A stretch of 64,000 nt of DNA from Zoogloea sp. (lineage in GTDB: Bacteria; Pseudomonadota; Gammaproteobacteria; Burkholderiales; Rhodocyclaceae): the NCBI GenBank assembly GCA_016703645.1, contig JADJBR010000010.1, positions 620,001 through 684,000 on the forward strand, read 5' to 3'. A program made the translations under genes and the position numbers. Below are positions 18,743 through 27,492 of this stretch, one piece after another. The stretch's first letter is position 1. Each line of letters opens with the position of its first letter. The notes beneath the pieces are model-generated. The model saw nothing but the letters and a program-made list of their open reading frames with translations. It searched no databases and was not told the DNA's origin.

Positions 18743-19875
18743 CACTTCACCAGCTTCCAGTGGTTGTTCTCGACCTTGATCAGCACGATGGCGCTGGCGT
18801 CGTAGCCGGCGTGGTCGTTGGCACCCATGGTGTAGACGCCGTTGGTGCCCACCAGCTTGCTGGTCTTCTCGATGCCGTCACGCAGGGCGTTGCGGAATTC
18901 CGGGGTGCCGGATTTCACCTTGGCCTTCTGGGCGGTGACGATGGCGTTCTGCAGCAGTTGCCAGGCATCCCAGGAGGCGCCGGCGAAGGTGGAGCGGGAG
19001 TCCGGGCCGTTCTTGGCTTCGAACTCCTTCACGAAGGCCACGCCGTTCTTCTTGGTGGGGTGGCTGTCGGGCAGCTGTTCGGCCACCAGCACCGGCCCCA
19101 CGGGAATCAGCGCGCCTTCGACGAACTTGCCGCCGACCCGCAGGAACTCCTTGCTGGTGACGCCATGGGATTGGTAGATCTTGCCCTTGTAGCCGCGCTC
19201 GCGCAGGGTGATCTGGGGCATGGCGGCGGGGGTGCCGGAGGCGCCGACGAAGACCACGTCGGGCTTGGCCGACAGCACCTTGAGCACCTGGGCCTGCACG
19301 CTCGGGTCGGCGCGGCCGTAGCGCTCGGTGGCGACGATGCTCATCTTGCCTTCGGTGGCCTTGGTGAGGGCTTTCAGCAGCAGTTCGCCCCAGGAGTCGG
19401 AGAAGCCGATGAAGCCCACCGTCTTGGCACCGCCTTCGACCATGTCGGCCACCACGCGGTTGACCATCAGGTCGGCGGAGGGCTCGCTGCGGAAGATGTA
19501 GCCGCGCTTGTCACCGGACACATCCAGGGGCGCGACGGAGATCATCGGGGTCTTCTCGGCATTGGCCACATCGGCCATGGCCACGGCGGTGCTGATCAGG
19601 TTGGGGCCGAGGATGGCGTCCACCTTGTCTTCGGAGATCAGCTTGCGCACGTTCTTGACGGCATTGGTGGGGTCGGTGCCGTCGTCGAGGACGATGAAGT
19701 TGATCTTCTCGCCGCCCACGGTGGTGGGAAAGAGGGCCACGGCCTTCTTGGTTTCGGCGCCCAGGGCGGCGGCCGGGCCGGTGAGGGAGGCGATGACGCC
19801 CACGTTGATGTCGGCCAGGGCCGGGGTGGCCACGAGGGCGGCGATGCTCAGGGCGATCAGGTTGCTGGATTTCAT
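18742..19875 (-). CDS. ABC transporter solute-binding protein, LivK type, within the mhp operon
   Basis: A 377-residue periplasmic binding protein with a cleavable signal peptide ([21 protein letters not shown]) and the type I periplasmic fold of branched-chain amino acid/amide binders ([17 protein letters not shown], then [20 protein letters not shown]). It lies between mhpB and mhpD and overlaps mhpD by one base, while its membrane and ATPase partners are downstream of mhpE. Placement inside the operon makes an aromatic acid such as 3-hydroxyphenylpropionate the probable ligand. The ATG at 19875 has a GAGGAGA ribosome site. Confidence 0.9.
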   Translation of the reverse strand: MKSSNLIALSIAALVATPALADINVGVIASLTGPAAALGAETKKAVALFPTTVGGEKINFIVLDDGTDPTNAVKNVRKLISEDKVDAILGPNLISTAVAMADVANAEKTPMISVAPLDVSGDKRGYIFRSEPSADLMVNRVVADMVEGGAKTVGFIGFSDSWGELLLKALTKATEGKMSIVATERYGRADPSVQAQVLKVLSAKPDVVFVGASGTPAAMPQITLRERGYKGKIYQSHGVTSKEFLRVGGKFVEGALIPVGPVLVAEQLPDSHPTKKNGVAFVKEFEAKNGPDSRSTFAGASWDAWQLLQNAIVTAQKAKVKSGTPEFRNALRDGIEKTSKLVGTNGVYTMGANDHAGYDASAIVLIKVENNHWKLVK

Positions 19876-19922
19876 GGTTTGTCTCCTCTGTTGGATATTT
19901 GTAGTCAGATGACGCTTGCCGC

Positions 19923-20867
19923 TTACGCGGTGACGCCGGTCAGGGCAGCAAAGCCGGCGATCCATTCGGGGATCGCCCGGTAATAACGGGACTGCACCTG
20001 GTAGTGCCCGCCGGTGGCGGCGTTCATGGCGGCGTTGGCGGCCACCCAGGTCTTCACTTCGTGGGCCGAGGCGCCGGCCGCCGCGGTGATGGCGGCGTTG
20101 CCGTAGGCGTCGAGAGCGGCCCAGTCCTGACGGGCCAGGTTGGCCATGAAGGCTTCGTCCCACTGGGGGTTGAGGGGGTGCAGGGGGCTGTCGCCGGTGG
20201 CAAAGACGGTGGCGGCGTCGATGGTGCGCTGCTGGCGGGCGGCGCGGGCGTCGGGGGTGGGGTTGCGGCCGGCGATCAGGCGCTCGGCCACTTCCGGCAC
20301 GGCGGTGGCGATCTGGGGCACCGGCGGGTTGTGGGAGAGGCCGCCGGAACCGATGATCAGGGTACGCTTGCCCAGCCCGCGGGCAAACTCGCCCACCGCC
20401 TCGCCAAACTGGCGCGCCCGGCGGAAGCTGATCACCGGCGGCGCCACACTGTTGATGAAGAGGGGGATCACCGGGTAGCGGGCAAGGCTGCCGCAGATCT
20501 CTTCCAGGGGCTGGGCGAAACCATGATCCACCTGCATGCGGTAGGAGATGGCCAGGTCGATGTCGGCCGCCACCACGTGCCGGGCGCAGGCTTCGGCGAT
20601 GTCCCGGGGCACGTCCAGCGGGCCCGGCGAGGTCATGTAGTCGCCCACCGAGGTGGCCGAGGTGCCGATGCAGAGCTGGGGCATGGCATCCAGGAAGAAG
20701 CCGTTGTAGTGGTCCGGGGCAAAGAGAAAGACGATCTCCGGATCAAAGGCTTCCACCTCGGCACGCAGGGTGGCGACCATGCGGCCGGCCTCATCGACCA
20801 CATCGGGCAGCGGATCCACGTAACCCTTGAGGGGCGTATGGGAGAGGCATTGGAGGAGAAAGCTCAT
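19923..20867 (-). CDS. mhpB: 2,3-dihydroxyphenylpropionate 1,2-dioxygenase (MhpB)
   Basis: Fe(II) extradiol dioxygenase opening the ring of 3-(2,3-dihydroxyphenyl)propionate. The 314-residue length equals the E. coli enzyme. LigB-superfamily marks are seen: [13 protein letters not shown] near the start, [24 protein letters not shown], and [12 protein letters not shown]. Its ATG overlaps the mhpA stop (ATGA), so the hydroxylase and dioxygenase are translationally coupled. Confidence 0.95.
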   Translation of the reverse strand: MSFLLQCLSHTPLKGYVDPLPDVVDEAGRMVATLRAEVEAFDPEIVFLFAPDHYNGFFLDAMPQLCIGTSATSVGDYMTSPGPLDVPRDIAEACARHVVAADIDLAISYRMQVDHGFAQPLEEICGSLARYPVIPLFINSVAPPVISFRRARQFGEAVGEFARGLGKRTLIIGSGGLSHNPPVPQIATAVPEVAERLIAGRNPTPDARAARQQRTIDAATVFATGDSPLHPLNPQWDEAFMANLARQDWAALDAYGNAAITAAAGASAHEVKTWVAANAAMNAATGGHYQVQSRYYRAIPEWIAGFAALTGVTA

Positions 20868-22528
20868 GCGGCCTCCTGCAGGGTGGTGGAGGCCGGGCGA
20901 CGCGCGGCGTCCAGGTTGAGGCCCATCTTGCCGGCGACGGCTTCGAGCAGTTCGTTGATCTCCACCGGGAAGGCGATGCCGGCCACGAAGCGGTCGGGGC
21001 GGATCAGGGCGATGGAGCCGGGGTGCTCGCCAAACCAGTCCTTGAGGCGCAGCTGTTCGTCGCCGATGACCTCGGTGGCGTCGCTGACGTCCACCCGACG
21101 CTGCATCTGTACCACCGGCTTGACGGTGAGGATGCGGGCGTTCATGGCAGCCAGGATGGCCTTGCTGCGGGGGGTGAGCCAGTAGTTGGGGTCGGCGCCC
21201 CAGGCCAGCAGGGCAAAACCGGTGCCGATCACGTCGTCCAGCAGCTTCACCTCGCCGGCCTGGGTGCGCACCCGGGGCTGGATGAAGAGGCGGCCGACCG
21301 GGGAGTTCTTGCGCGGCGTTTTCTCGTGCACCACCAGACCTTCAGAATAGAAGGGCATGGGCTTGTAGCGCATCTCGCTGAAGTAGCGCTTCACCGCCGG
21401 GATCTGGTTGAGCAGCCAGGTGCTCACGTCGCGGAAGGCCGCCTTGAAGACGTTGCGCGGGTAGAAGATGCGCCCGGCGGCCACCGACAGGTCGATCATG
21501 GCCTTGGCGTGGGGCGGGCGCTCGATGTTGTAGGTTTCGAGGAGGGTGTCGGAGGCCAGGCCCTTGACCACGTAGGCAAGCTTCCAGGCCAGGTTAGTGG
21601 CGTCGCGCATGCCGGTGTTGTAACCCTGGCCCTGCCACACGGGCATGATGTGGGCCGCATCGCCGGAGAGCATCACACGGCCCACCTTCCAGCGGTCGGC
21701 AATGCGGGCGTTGTGGGTGTAGACGCGCTTGCGGATGAAGTCGAGCTTGTTGATGTCGGTGCCGGGGGGCAGCACCTTGCCCAGCAGCTCGGCCATGCGC
21801 GCCGGGGCGGTGATCTGCTCTTCGGTCTCCCCTTCCCACACCATGAACTCGAAGCGGCGCACGCCATCGGGCAAGGCCACCGACACGTAGGGGCGCTTGG
21901 GGTCGGAGTGCATATAGATGTAGGGCACACCGAGGGGATCGTTGCGGATGTCCACCACCAGCCACTGGGACGTATCGGTGAAGCCGCCGAAGCCCACGCC
22001 CAACTGGGTGCGCACCACGCTGCGGCCGCCGTCGGCACCGACGAGATAGCGGCAACGCAGGGTCTTGGGGCTGCCGGCCTGCTTGATCTTCAGGGTGACG
22101 CCGTCCTTGTCCTGCTCGAAGGATTCGAGCTCGGAGGACAGGAACACGGAGGCATTGGGAAAGCGCTTCAGACCATTGAGCAGCTCCACATCCACGGCGG
22201 GCTGGTTGAAGGCATTGCGCCGGGACCAGCCGAACTCGTCGGTGCGCGGCTCGATGGAGGCATACACCCGGCCGCTGGCATTGACGAAGCGCATCCAGTG
22301 GTAAGGGGTCAGGTGCTGCTGCACCTGCTCGACAAGACCGATGCCCTGGATGCTGCGCAGGCACTCGTCGTCCATGCCGACGGCACGGGGGTAGTCGATC
22401 AGGGCGTCGCCCTTTTCGAGGAGCATCACGCTGATGCCGTGCAAACCGAGGGTGTTGGCAATGGTCAGCCCGACGGGGCCGGCTCCGACGACGATGACGT
22501 CCGCGTCGAGGCGCTGGTTTTCGCTCAT
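20864..22528 (-). CDS. mhpA: 3-(3-hydroxyphenyl)propionate hydroxylase (MhpA)
   Basis: NADH- and FAD-dependent monooxygenase that adds the second hydroxyl to 3-(3-hydroxyphenyl)propionate. The 554 aa match MhpA. FAD-binding [16 protein letters not shown] lies at residues 15-30, the DG-type motif [15 protein letters not shown] in the middle and [21 protein letters not shown] near residue 300. It is the first gene of the minus-strand mhp operon, divergent from mhpR with a 180-bp shared control region. The ATG has the upstream stretch CAGGAGACATTC. Confidence 0.95.
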   Translation of the reverse strand: MSENQRLDADVIVVGAGPVGLTIANTLGLHGISVMLLEKGDALIDYPRAVGMDDECLRSIQGIGLVEQVQQHLTPYHWMRFVNASGRVYASIEPRTDEFGWSRRNAFNQPAVDVELLNGLKRFPNASVFLSSELESFEQDKDGVTLKIKQAGSPKTLRCRYLVGADGGRSVVRTQLGVGFGGFTDTSQWLVVDIRNDPLGVPYIYMHSDPKRPYVSVALPDGVRRFEFMVWEGETEEQITAPARMAELLGKVLPPGTDINKLDFIRKRVYTHNARIADRWKVGRVMLSGDAAHIMPVWQGQGYNTGMRDATNLAWKLAYVVKGLASDTLLETYNIERPPHAKAMIDLSVAAGRIFYPRNVFKAAFRDVSTWLLNQIPAVKRYFSEMRYKPMPFYSEGLVVHEKTPRKNSPVGRLFIQPRVRTQAGEVKLLDDVIGTGFALLAWGADPNYWLTPRSKAILAAMNARILTVKPVVQMQRRVDVSDATEVIGDEQLRLKDWFGEHPGSIALIRPDRFVAGIAFPVEINELLEAVAGKMGLNLDAARRPASTTLQEAA

Positions 22529-22670
22529 GAATGTCTCCTGGTGTTCCCGGTTCGCCTGGGGGAACCCACCGCGGAGAACGCGAAGGGCCGGCGCCGAAAA
22601 TTACGTTATGAGAAACTTGTTGAGCGGATTCTAGGGTTGCGGCCACGCCGGGCAAAAAATAAAATCGAAA

Positions 22671-22687
22671 CGTCCACCAGATGCACA
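22671..22687. promoter_or_regulatory. MhpR operator candidate in the mhpA-mhpR intergenic region
   Basis: CGTCCACCAGATGCACA is an imperfect palindrome (GTCCA/TGCAC arms). On the other strand (TGTGCATCTGGTGGACG) it resembles the E. coli MhpR site as I recall it (GGTGCACCTGGTGCACA or its complement). It lies 22 bp before the mhpR start codon, in the 180-bp divergent region. Confidence 0.5.
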
Positions 22688-22708
22688 ACACTGATTTAAA
22701 ACGATAAA

Positions 22709-23518
22709 TTGCCACGCAAAAACACCGGGTCAGACTACGCCCTGGTCCGCGGCCTGACCCGCGGGCTGGACCTGCTGCGGGCCATCAACGTGCAGGAAGG
22801 GGGCCGTTCAAGCCTCGGCCAGCTCGCCGACGTCACCGGCCTGCATCGCACCACGGTGCGCCGCCTGCTGGAGACATTGATCGCCGAAGGCTATGTGCGG
22901 CGCAGTGATTCGGACGACAGCTACTGCCTGGCCTTGCGGGTGCGCTCCCTGGCGGAAGGCTTCCGGGATGACGACTGGATCTCCGGCATCGTCGCGCCGG
23001 CGCTGTCGGAATTGCTCCAGGCGGTGGTGTGGCCATCGGACCTGACCACCCCCCAGGGCGCCCACCTGGTGATCCGCGAATCCACCCACCGCTTCAGCCC
23101 CCTGTCCTTCCACCGGGCCATGGTGGGCCAGACCATGCCCATGCTGCTCACCGCCGCCGGCCGCGCCTTCCTGGCCGCCTGCCCGGATGATCAACGAGAG
23201 GAAATCCTGCAACTGGTGCGCGCCGGCGACGACGACCAGGCCCGCCTGGCTGCCGATGAGCGCTTTGTGCACAACGTGCTGGGGCGCACCCGGGAACAGG
23301 GCTACGGCAGCAACGACGGGGAATGGACCTCCCAACGCAAGGTGGGGGCCATTGCACTGCCCATCATGCTCAACGGGCGCCCGCTGGGCGCGATCAACAT
23401 CGTGTACCTGAACCGCATGGTCACGCCCCGGGAGGCGGAGCGACGCTACCTGCCTGCGCTACAGCGGGCGGTGAGCCGGATCGAGGAGAAGCTGGCGGAG
23501 CAGCAGGGGCTGCGGTGA
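22709..23518 (+). CDS. mhpR: IclR-family activator of the mhp genes (MhpR)
   Basis: A 269-residue IclR regulator with an N-terminal winged helix (LGQLADVTGLHRTTVRRLLE) and a C-terminal effector domain (STHRFSPLSFHRAMVGQTMP). It shares the MhpR-specific stretches VRGLTRGL, SDDSY and EGFRDDDWIS, so it should respond to hydroxyphenylpropionates and activate mhpA onward. The likely start is TTG at 22709, with no clear ribosome site. An out-of-frame eight-codon ORF (ATG 22681, stop TAA ending at 22707) lies directly in front and could influence translation. Confidence 0.88.
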   Translation: MPRKNTGSDYALVRGLTRGLDLLRAINVQEGGRSSLGQLADVTGLHRTTVRRLLETLIAEGYVRRSDSDDSYCLALRVRSLAEGFRDDDWISGIVAPALSELLQAVVWPSDLTTPQGAHLVIRESTHRFSPLSFHRAMVGQTMPMLLTAAGRAFLAACPDDQREEILQLVRAGDDDQARLAADERFVHNVLGRTREQGYGSNDGEWTSQRKVGAIALPIMLNGRPLGAINIVYLNRMVTPREAERRYLPALQRAVSRIEEKLAEQQGLR

Positions 23519-23677
23519 GCTTTGTGTTCGCAGAGAAGTAACATGACAAAACTGACTATCGAGGTGAAAATAAACGCCGATGTCATACCGCGTCAGATCC
23601 CTTTGACTTCGCCTCCACCCCTAATTGAAACTACAATTTGCCTTGCCTTCCCAGCATAACGCATCTACGATTTACCC

Positions 23678-23950
23678 ATGATCACCTTCGATCAAAGCAA
23701 GCGCCAAGGAAACCTTGCCAAACACGGCATTGATATGGCAGCGCTGTCTGGCTTCTTCGATGGTGACTTGCTGACCCGTGAAGATGTGCGCGAGTCCTAT
23801 GGCGAGTTGCGTTTTCAGAGCGTTGGCTGGCACGCGGGAGAATTGCTGTTCGTTGTCTGGACACCGGGCAACAACGAATGGCCCCATATGATTTCGGCGC
23901 GAAAGGCGGAAAAACATGAACGCGAAGCGTGGGCACGTTTCTGCAGATGA
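23678..23950 (+). CDS. brnT: BrnT-family toxin
   Basis: A 90-residue ribonuclease toxin of the BrnT family (RelE-like fold). Marks are ITFDQSKRQGNLAKHGIDM at the start, the central LFVVWTPGNNE strand and the end ISARKAEKHEREAW. The arginine, lysine and glutamate residues in that last stretch are those expected for RNA cleavage. The gene precedes and overlaps the antitoxin by 35 bp. Confidence 0.88.
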   Translation: MITFDQSKRQGNLAKHGIDMAALSGFFDGDLLTREDVRESYGELRFQSVGWHAGELLFVVWTPGNNEWPHMISARKAEKHEREAWARFCR

Positions 23951-24191
23951 TGCTCCGGCAACCGAGCCGGGCGATTGGGATAATGCATTCGTCACTCATT
24001 CGGCAGACGAACTACGCAAGGTCGTCGCCGAACGTCATACTCGCGGACCCAACAAGAATCCGACTAAGGAGCAAGTCACGGTGCGATACAGCCCGGAAGT
24101 GCTGGCTTATTTCCGCGCCACCGGAGCAGGCTGGCAAACCCGCATGGACGAAGCGTTGCGCGAGTATGTGTCGGGACAGAAGGCGGTGTAG
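23916..24191 (+). CDS. brnA: BrnA-family antitoxin
   Basis: A 91-residue antitoxin whose C-terminal ribbon-helix-helix (KEQVTVRYSPEVLAYFRATG, then GWQTRMDEALREYV) binds DNA and whose N-terminal part should contact BrnT. Starts inside the brnT coding sequence. BrnA normally represses its own operon. Base composition is less GC-rich than the mhp genes just upstream. Confidence 0.87.
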   Translation: MNAKRGHVSADDAPATEPGDWDNAFVTHSADELRKVVAERHTRGPNKNPTKEQVTVRYSPEVLAYFRATGAGWQTRMDEALREYVSGQKAV

Positions 24192-24486
24192 AGCTCCATC
24201 GGGGGCAAACACAGCGGATAGCTGGGCCTTGATCATGAAGCTGCGCAACGCTACTTACCTGACACAGTTCGGCTTTGTATAAGGAAATTGTGGTGCGTCC
24301 CCTATTTTCCCGATGAACATCACTCAACCCTCTTCAAAGCATGGGTTGCCGAGATTGAGCGGGCCATTCAGCGACTACCAATACCAACAGAACCTAACAG
24401 GGTGTTGATTTACCCCAGAGCCAAGGACCGCAAGGGTTTCGGTCTTGTTATAATTCCATTCAAATTAGCGAACCAGTAATACTCCG
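24192..24486. other. Accessory spacer with an inverted GGGGACAGACCAC-type motif
   Basis: No firm gene. An open frame of 63 codons (24288-24479, TTG start; ...HSTLFKAWVAEIERAIQRLP...) may be the tail of a broken gene, and I do not recognise it. At 24290-24306 lies GTGGTGCGTCCCCTATT, 15 of 17 bases identical to the reverse complement of the motif next to the RAYT fragments downstream. TATAAT occurs at 24449-24454 without a clear -35. Confidence 0.4.
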
Positions 24487-24984
24487 ATGCGCGGCCCCGA
24501 CCACAAACAGAACGCCTTGTTTAGCTACGTCAATATTGAGGAGCGCATTCCGACCGAGCATCCGCTGCGTCGGGTGAAAGTGCTGGCCGATTTGGTACTC
24601 CGTTCGATGTCGCCGACTTTCGACTCTCTGTATGCCGAAGGTGGCCGTCCGTCGATTGCGCCGGAGCGTCTTCTGCGCGCCTCGTTGTTGCAATGTCTAT
24701 TCTCGATTCGTTCAGAGCGGGCGTTGGTCGAGCATATCGATTTCAACATGATGTATCGCTGGTTCGTGGGCCTGACGCTGGACGAGGCGGTGTGGGACCA
24801 CTCAAGCTTCTCAGCTAATCGGGAGCGACTGCTCAAGGAAAGCGTGATGCGCGAGTTCTTCACGGGCGTGGTGGCGATCGGGCAGTGGGCCGAGCTGGTC
24901 TCGGACGAACATTTCAGCGTTGACGGTTCGCTGCTGCGGGCTTGGGCTTCACACAAGAGTCTGGCTGGACGGCTCGGATCAAAT
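24487..24984 (+). pseudogene. IS5-type transposase, N-terminal fragment
   Basis: The first ~165 residues of a DDE transposase: the N-terminal DUF772-like part (HPLRRVKVLADLVL, GRPSIAPERLLRASLLQ, RSERALVEHIDFNMMYRWFV) and the start of the catalytic domain with the first Asp in DEHFSVDGSLLRAWASH. After SLAGRLGS the transposase is cut off at a GGGGACAGACCAC-type motif and runs on into an unrelated fragment. The second Asp and the Glu are missing, so it cannot be active. No matching inverted repeats were identified. Confidence 0.8.
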
Positions 24985-25087
24985 AGGGGACAGACCACAG
25001 TTTCACGACAAGCTATCGGGCCAATGCCGGGGGTGATGCAACCACGCTCATCCAGGCGCATGGGCTCTATTCGGCATTGGGGCAGGG
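24982..25087 (+). repeat. Duplicated junction segment, copy A (motif plus RAYT 3' piece)
   Basis: About 106 bp, nearly identical to 25448-25553 (offset 466 bp). Both start with AATAGGGGACAGACCACAG and run into the same RAYT-derived stretch encoding (in copy B) SYRAKAEGEATTLIQAHGLY. Copy A is degraded and stops at GGCATTGGGGCAGGGA. Confidence 0.75.
24986..24998 (+). repeat. RAYT-associated motif GGGGACAGACCAC, copy 1
   Basis: Sits exactly at the break point of the IS transposase fragment and is followed within a few bases by a RAYT 3' fragment. Confidence 0.65.
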
Positions 25088-25094
25088 AAAACCA

Positions 25095-25106
25095 GGGACA
25101 GACCAC
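25095..25106 (+). repeat. RAYT-associated motif GGGACAGACCAC, copy 2
   Basis: Direct copy 45 bp before the start of the main RAYT gene. With the inverted copy at 25788-25800 it flanks that gene like terminal inverted repeats. Confidence 0.65.
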
Positions 25107-25150
25107 TATTAAATCCTATTCTTCCTACCCGCCCTCCCCTTCCTACCACC

Positions 25151-25758
25151 ATGCCTCGTCTCCCCCGCCTTGCCCTGCCGGGCATGCCGCTGCACCTGAT
25201 ACAGCGCGGCAACAACCGCCAAGCTTGTTTCTTTGCCGAGGACGATTACCGCGTCTACCTGGACTGGCTGACCGAGTACGTGGGCAAGTCGGGCAGCCGC
25301 GTTCATGCCTATGTGTTGATGACCAACCATGTCCATCTGCTGGTTTCTGCCGACAGCACTACGGCGCCGGGGGCATTGATGAAGGCACTCGGCCAGCGCT
25401 ACGTGCAGTATGTGAATCGCACCTATCAGCGCAGTGGCACCTTGAAGAATAGGGGACAGACCACAGTTTCATGACAAGCTATCGGGCCAAGGCCGAGGGT
25501 GAGGCAACCACGCTCATCCAGGCGCACGGGCTCTACTCCGCATTGGGGCGGGATGCGAAACGGCGGCAGGCGGCATATCGGGAGCTGTTCCGGCACGGAC
25601 TGGAGCCCGGACTGGTGGATCAGATTCGGCGAGCCACGAATGGCACCTTTGTGCTGGGCAACGAGCGCTTTGCCAGGGAGATCGAGGCGGTCGTTGGCCG
25701 CAGGGCAGTGCCAGGGAAATCGGGGCGACCGCGCAAGTACGCTGAGCCGGCATCCTGA
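25151..25758 (+). pseudogene. REP-associated tyrosine transposase (RAYT), internally deleted
   Basis: RAYTs are single-strand HUH-type nucleases related to IS200/IS605 TnpA that act on REP sequences. The N-terminal part (25151-25445, MPRLPRLALPGMPLHLIQRG to QRSGTL) contains the HUH motif in MTNHVHLLVS. The C-terminal part (25471-25758, SYRAKAEGEAT to KSGRPRKYAEPAS) is also intact. Between them the ~45-50 residues that family members carry (from about WxGRF to WSS) are replaced by 25 bp bearing a GGGGACAGACCAC motif, which ends the first frame at TGA. The deletion makes the enzyme inactive. The second half is an open frame with its own ATG at 25471, but probably meaningless. Confidence 0.8.
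25448..25553 (+). repeat. Duplicated junction segment, copy B
   Basis: The second copy of the segment at 24982-25087, here in place inside the broken RAYT gene. The motif GGGGACAGACCAC lies at 25452-25464. Confidence 0.75.
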
Positions 25759-25787
25759 GCCTTGCTTGATGGGTACAAGAGGTATCT

Positions 25788-25800
25788 GTGGTCTGCCCCC
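25788..25800 (-). repeat. RAYT-associated motif, inverted copy
   Basis: GTGGTCTGCCCCC, the reverse complement of GGGGGCAGACCAC, 30 bp after the RAYT stop codon and in opposite orientation to the copies upstream. Confidence 0.6.
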
Positions 25801-25812
25801 GGCTTTCGGGCC

Positions 25813-26199
25813 TTACGCCGACTTCGGAAACAGCGCCACGTCGGGCAGCCCCTCGAAATGCGCGTCGCAGGTCAGTAGGCCGGCGCTCATGCGCAGGGCC
25901 GTCGCGTAGACGATGGCATCCGCGGTGGCCAGTTTGTGCTCCCGGTGCAGGTCGGCCGCGAGCAAGGCAATGGTCGTGTCCAGCGGCACGACGACGCACT
26001 TCTGTGTGTAGGCGATCATCTGGTCGGCTTCGTCCTCGCCCGCTTCGCGCACCAGCCACTTCGACAGTTCGAGTTGCACGATGGTGGGCACGATGCACTG
26101 CGCCTTTTCAGGGAACTGCTTGCCAATCTTCTGGCCCAGCGGGCTGGCGGTCAGCCATTCGATCCAGGCTGAAGTGTCGACCACACAGGGCGTTGCCAT
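25813..26199 (-). CDS. vapC: VapC-type PIN-domain toxin
   Basis: A 128-residue PIN nuclease. The acidic metal ligands are visible: D in VVDTSAWIEWL near the start, E in VQLELSKWLV, D in ATADAIVYATAL and D in LLTCDAHFEGL. VapC toxins cut tRNA or rRNA. The ATG shares one base with the stop of the upstream AbrB-type antitoxin gene (TGATG). Together they form a type II module on the minus strand, next to the RAYT remnants. Confidence 0.9.
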   Translation of the reverse strand: MATPCVVDTSAWIEWLTASPLGQKIGKQFPEKAQCIVPTIVQLELSKWLVREAGEDEADQMIAYTQKCVVVPLDTTIALLAADLHREHKLATADAIVYATALRMSAGLLTCDAHFEGLPDVALFPKSA

Positions 26200-26411
26200 C
26201 AGAAGCGGTCCTTGCGGTCGCGGTAGTCGTCCTTGCGCGCGCCCTTGGCGATGCCGGCCAGCTGATTCAGCTCAGGCACGGGCATCACCAGCACGCCCTT
26301 GCCCTTGGGAATGAAGACGAACTCCTGTCCGGCCTCCCAGTGCTGTTCCTCGCGCACGGCCTTCGGGATGGAGATCTGGAACTTGCTCGACAGCGTGGCG
26401 GTAGCGGTCAT
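26199..26411 (-). CDS. vapB: AbrB/MazE-type antitoxin (VapB)
   Basis: A 70-residue protein with an N-terminal swapped-hairpin AbrB DNA-binding domain (ATLSSKFQISIPKAVREEQ, then GQEFVFIPKGKGVLVMPV) and a short basic tail (KDDYRDRKDRF) expected to hold the PIN toxin. First gene of the pair, coupled to vapC. Confidence 0.88.
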   Translation of the reverse strand: MTATATLSSKFQISIPKAVREEQHWEAGQEFVFIPKGKGVLVMPVPELNQLAGIAKGARKDDYRDRKDRF

Positions 26412-26829
26412 CGTCGTACCCTCAAATCATCGATCAGCGTTTGGTAAGAATACACCGTCTTGCCACGGCGCCGGAGGAAAGACGGAACAAATCAGCGCTG
26501 CCTCAGACCGCCCAGCTTCTGTCCGGACATGAAAACAGGAAAACAGGGGTCAGACCACTGGCGAGCCACAAACAACGTCGTGCTGGGTGACGAGCGCTCC
26601 GCCAGGGAGCTCGCGGCAGCCATTGTCCGCAGAGCGATGCGGGGAAAGTCAGGGCGACTGAAGTCGCCCCTGCGGGAGAGGCCGAATCGACTTTCGGACG
26701 ATGCTTCAAACGGAGGAAATCCGGAGGAACTCGACCTCACACAAGGAAGCGGCCGGCAGGCTCCGCCGACGGAACGAGCTGATGTAATGTCATGCCCGAT
26801 GCCAGGGGAGCCGGGGCTCCCCACGGGCC
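26412..26829. other. Gene-free accessory spacer with a third RAYT fragment
   Basis: Contains the vapBC promoter side, then GGGGTCAGACCAC (26546-26558) directly followed by a RAYT 3' fragment (26559-26661; in frame WRATNNVVLGDERSARELAA, RRAMRGKSGR). The rest looks like decayed sequence. Near its right end, GGGGAGCC (26805-26812) faces GGCTCCCC (26815-26822), probably ending the copper-chaperone transcript from the right. Confidence 0.6.
26559..26661 (+). pseudogene. RAYT transposase, short C-terminal remnant
   Basis: Roughly 34 codons matching the end of the RAYT at 25.6 kb (RRATNGTFVLGNERFAREIE against WRATNNVVLGDERSARELAA; GRRAVPGKSGRPRK against VRRAMRGKSGRLKS). It starts right after a GGGGTCAGACCAC motif, as the other fragments do. 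Confidence 0.7.
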
Positions 26830-27300
26830 TCAATGGTGGTGTTTGTGGTCCATCGGCGCGGCGGCGGTCAGGTCGCGGACTTCGGCTTTCAGCTCCACGT
26901 TCTCGACCTTCTTGTCCTTGCCTTCCACCTTGAGGGTGATGGGCACCACTTCGCCCTTGCTGAGGGGCTTCTTCAGGTCGATGAGCATGACGTGGTAGCT
27001 GCCCGGCTTGAGCTCCAGGGGCTTGCCGGCCTGCACCTCGAGGCGCGGCAGGGCACGCATCTTCATCACGTTGTTGTCCATGACCATCTCGTGCAGTTCG
27101 ACCACGTTGGCGGCCGGGCTGGCCACGCCGACGAGGGTGACGCCGGCCTTGCTGTTGAGCTGCATGAAGGCGCCGGTGGCCTTCTGGGCGGGGACGGTAC
27201 CACGCACCCAGGGATCCTTGATTTCGAGATCGGCGGCGAGAACGCCACCGGACAGCAGGCTGGTCAGCGCCAGGGCGGCGATTTTGTAGGCAATGCTCAC
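26830..27300 (-). CDS. Periplasmic copper chaperone PCu(A)C
   Basis: A 156-residue exported protein that delivers Cu(I) to cytochrome oxidase or detoxifies copper in the periplasm. The signal peptide spans about 22 residues (ends GGVLAA). Copper ligands of the H-M-x10-M-x20-H-x-M type are visible in VVELHEMVMDNNVMKMRALP and in GSYHVMLIDL. A His-rich tail (MDHKHHH) gives further metal sites. The start is GTG at 27300, with AAGGAG eight bases upstream; no suitable ATG exists. Confidence 0.9.
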   Translation of the reverse strand: MSIAYKIAALALTSLLSGGVLAADLEIKDPWVRGTVPAQKATGAFMQLNSKAGVTLVGVASPAANVVELHEMVMDNNVMKMRALPRLEVQAGKPLELKPGSYHVMLIDLKKPLSKGEVVPITLKVEGKDKKVENVELKAEVRDLTAAAPMDHKHHH

Positions 27301-27492
27301 GGCAGACTCCTTGTGTTGAACGGGCAGCAGCTTAACGCGGAGCAGGCTTCCGATGCGCCCCATCACGGCCGGCTGCGACCTTTTGCCGCGCCCCTCCCGG
27401 GTGAAACGCATGCTTACAAAGCCCGGGGGCACTTTTGGCCGCGTGCGCCCCTCTGAGTGGCTGTCCTTTACCCACCCCGGGAGACCTGCGCC

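Noticed and set aside
24288-24479. 63-codon hypothetical gene before the IS fragment
   Set aside because: TTG start inside the motif copy and no ribosome site; more likely the tail of a destroyed gene.
25471-25758. Separate 95-codon gene
   Set aside because: It is the C-terminal half of the broken RAYT; its ATG was created at the motif junction.
24982-26661. CRISPR array suggested by repeated GGGGACAGACCAC motifs
   Set aside because: Spacing is irregular, orientation mixed, and the sequence between copies is RAYT coding debris; no cas genes.
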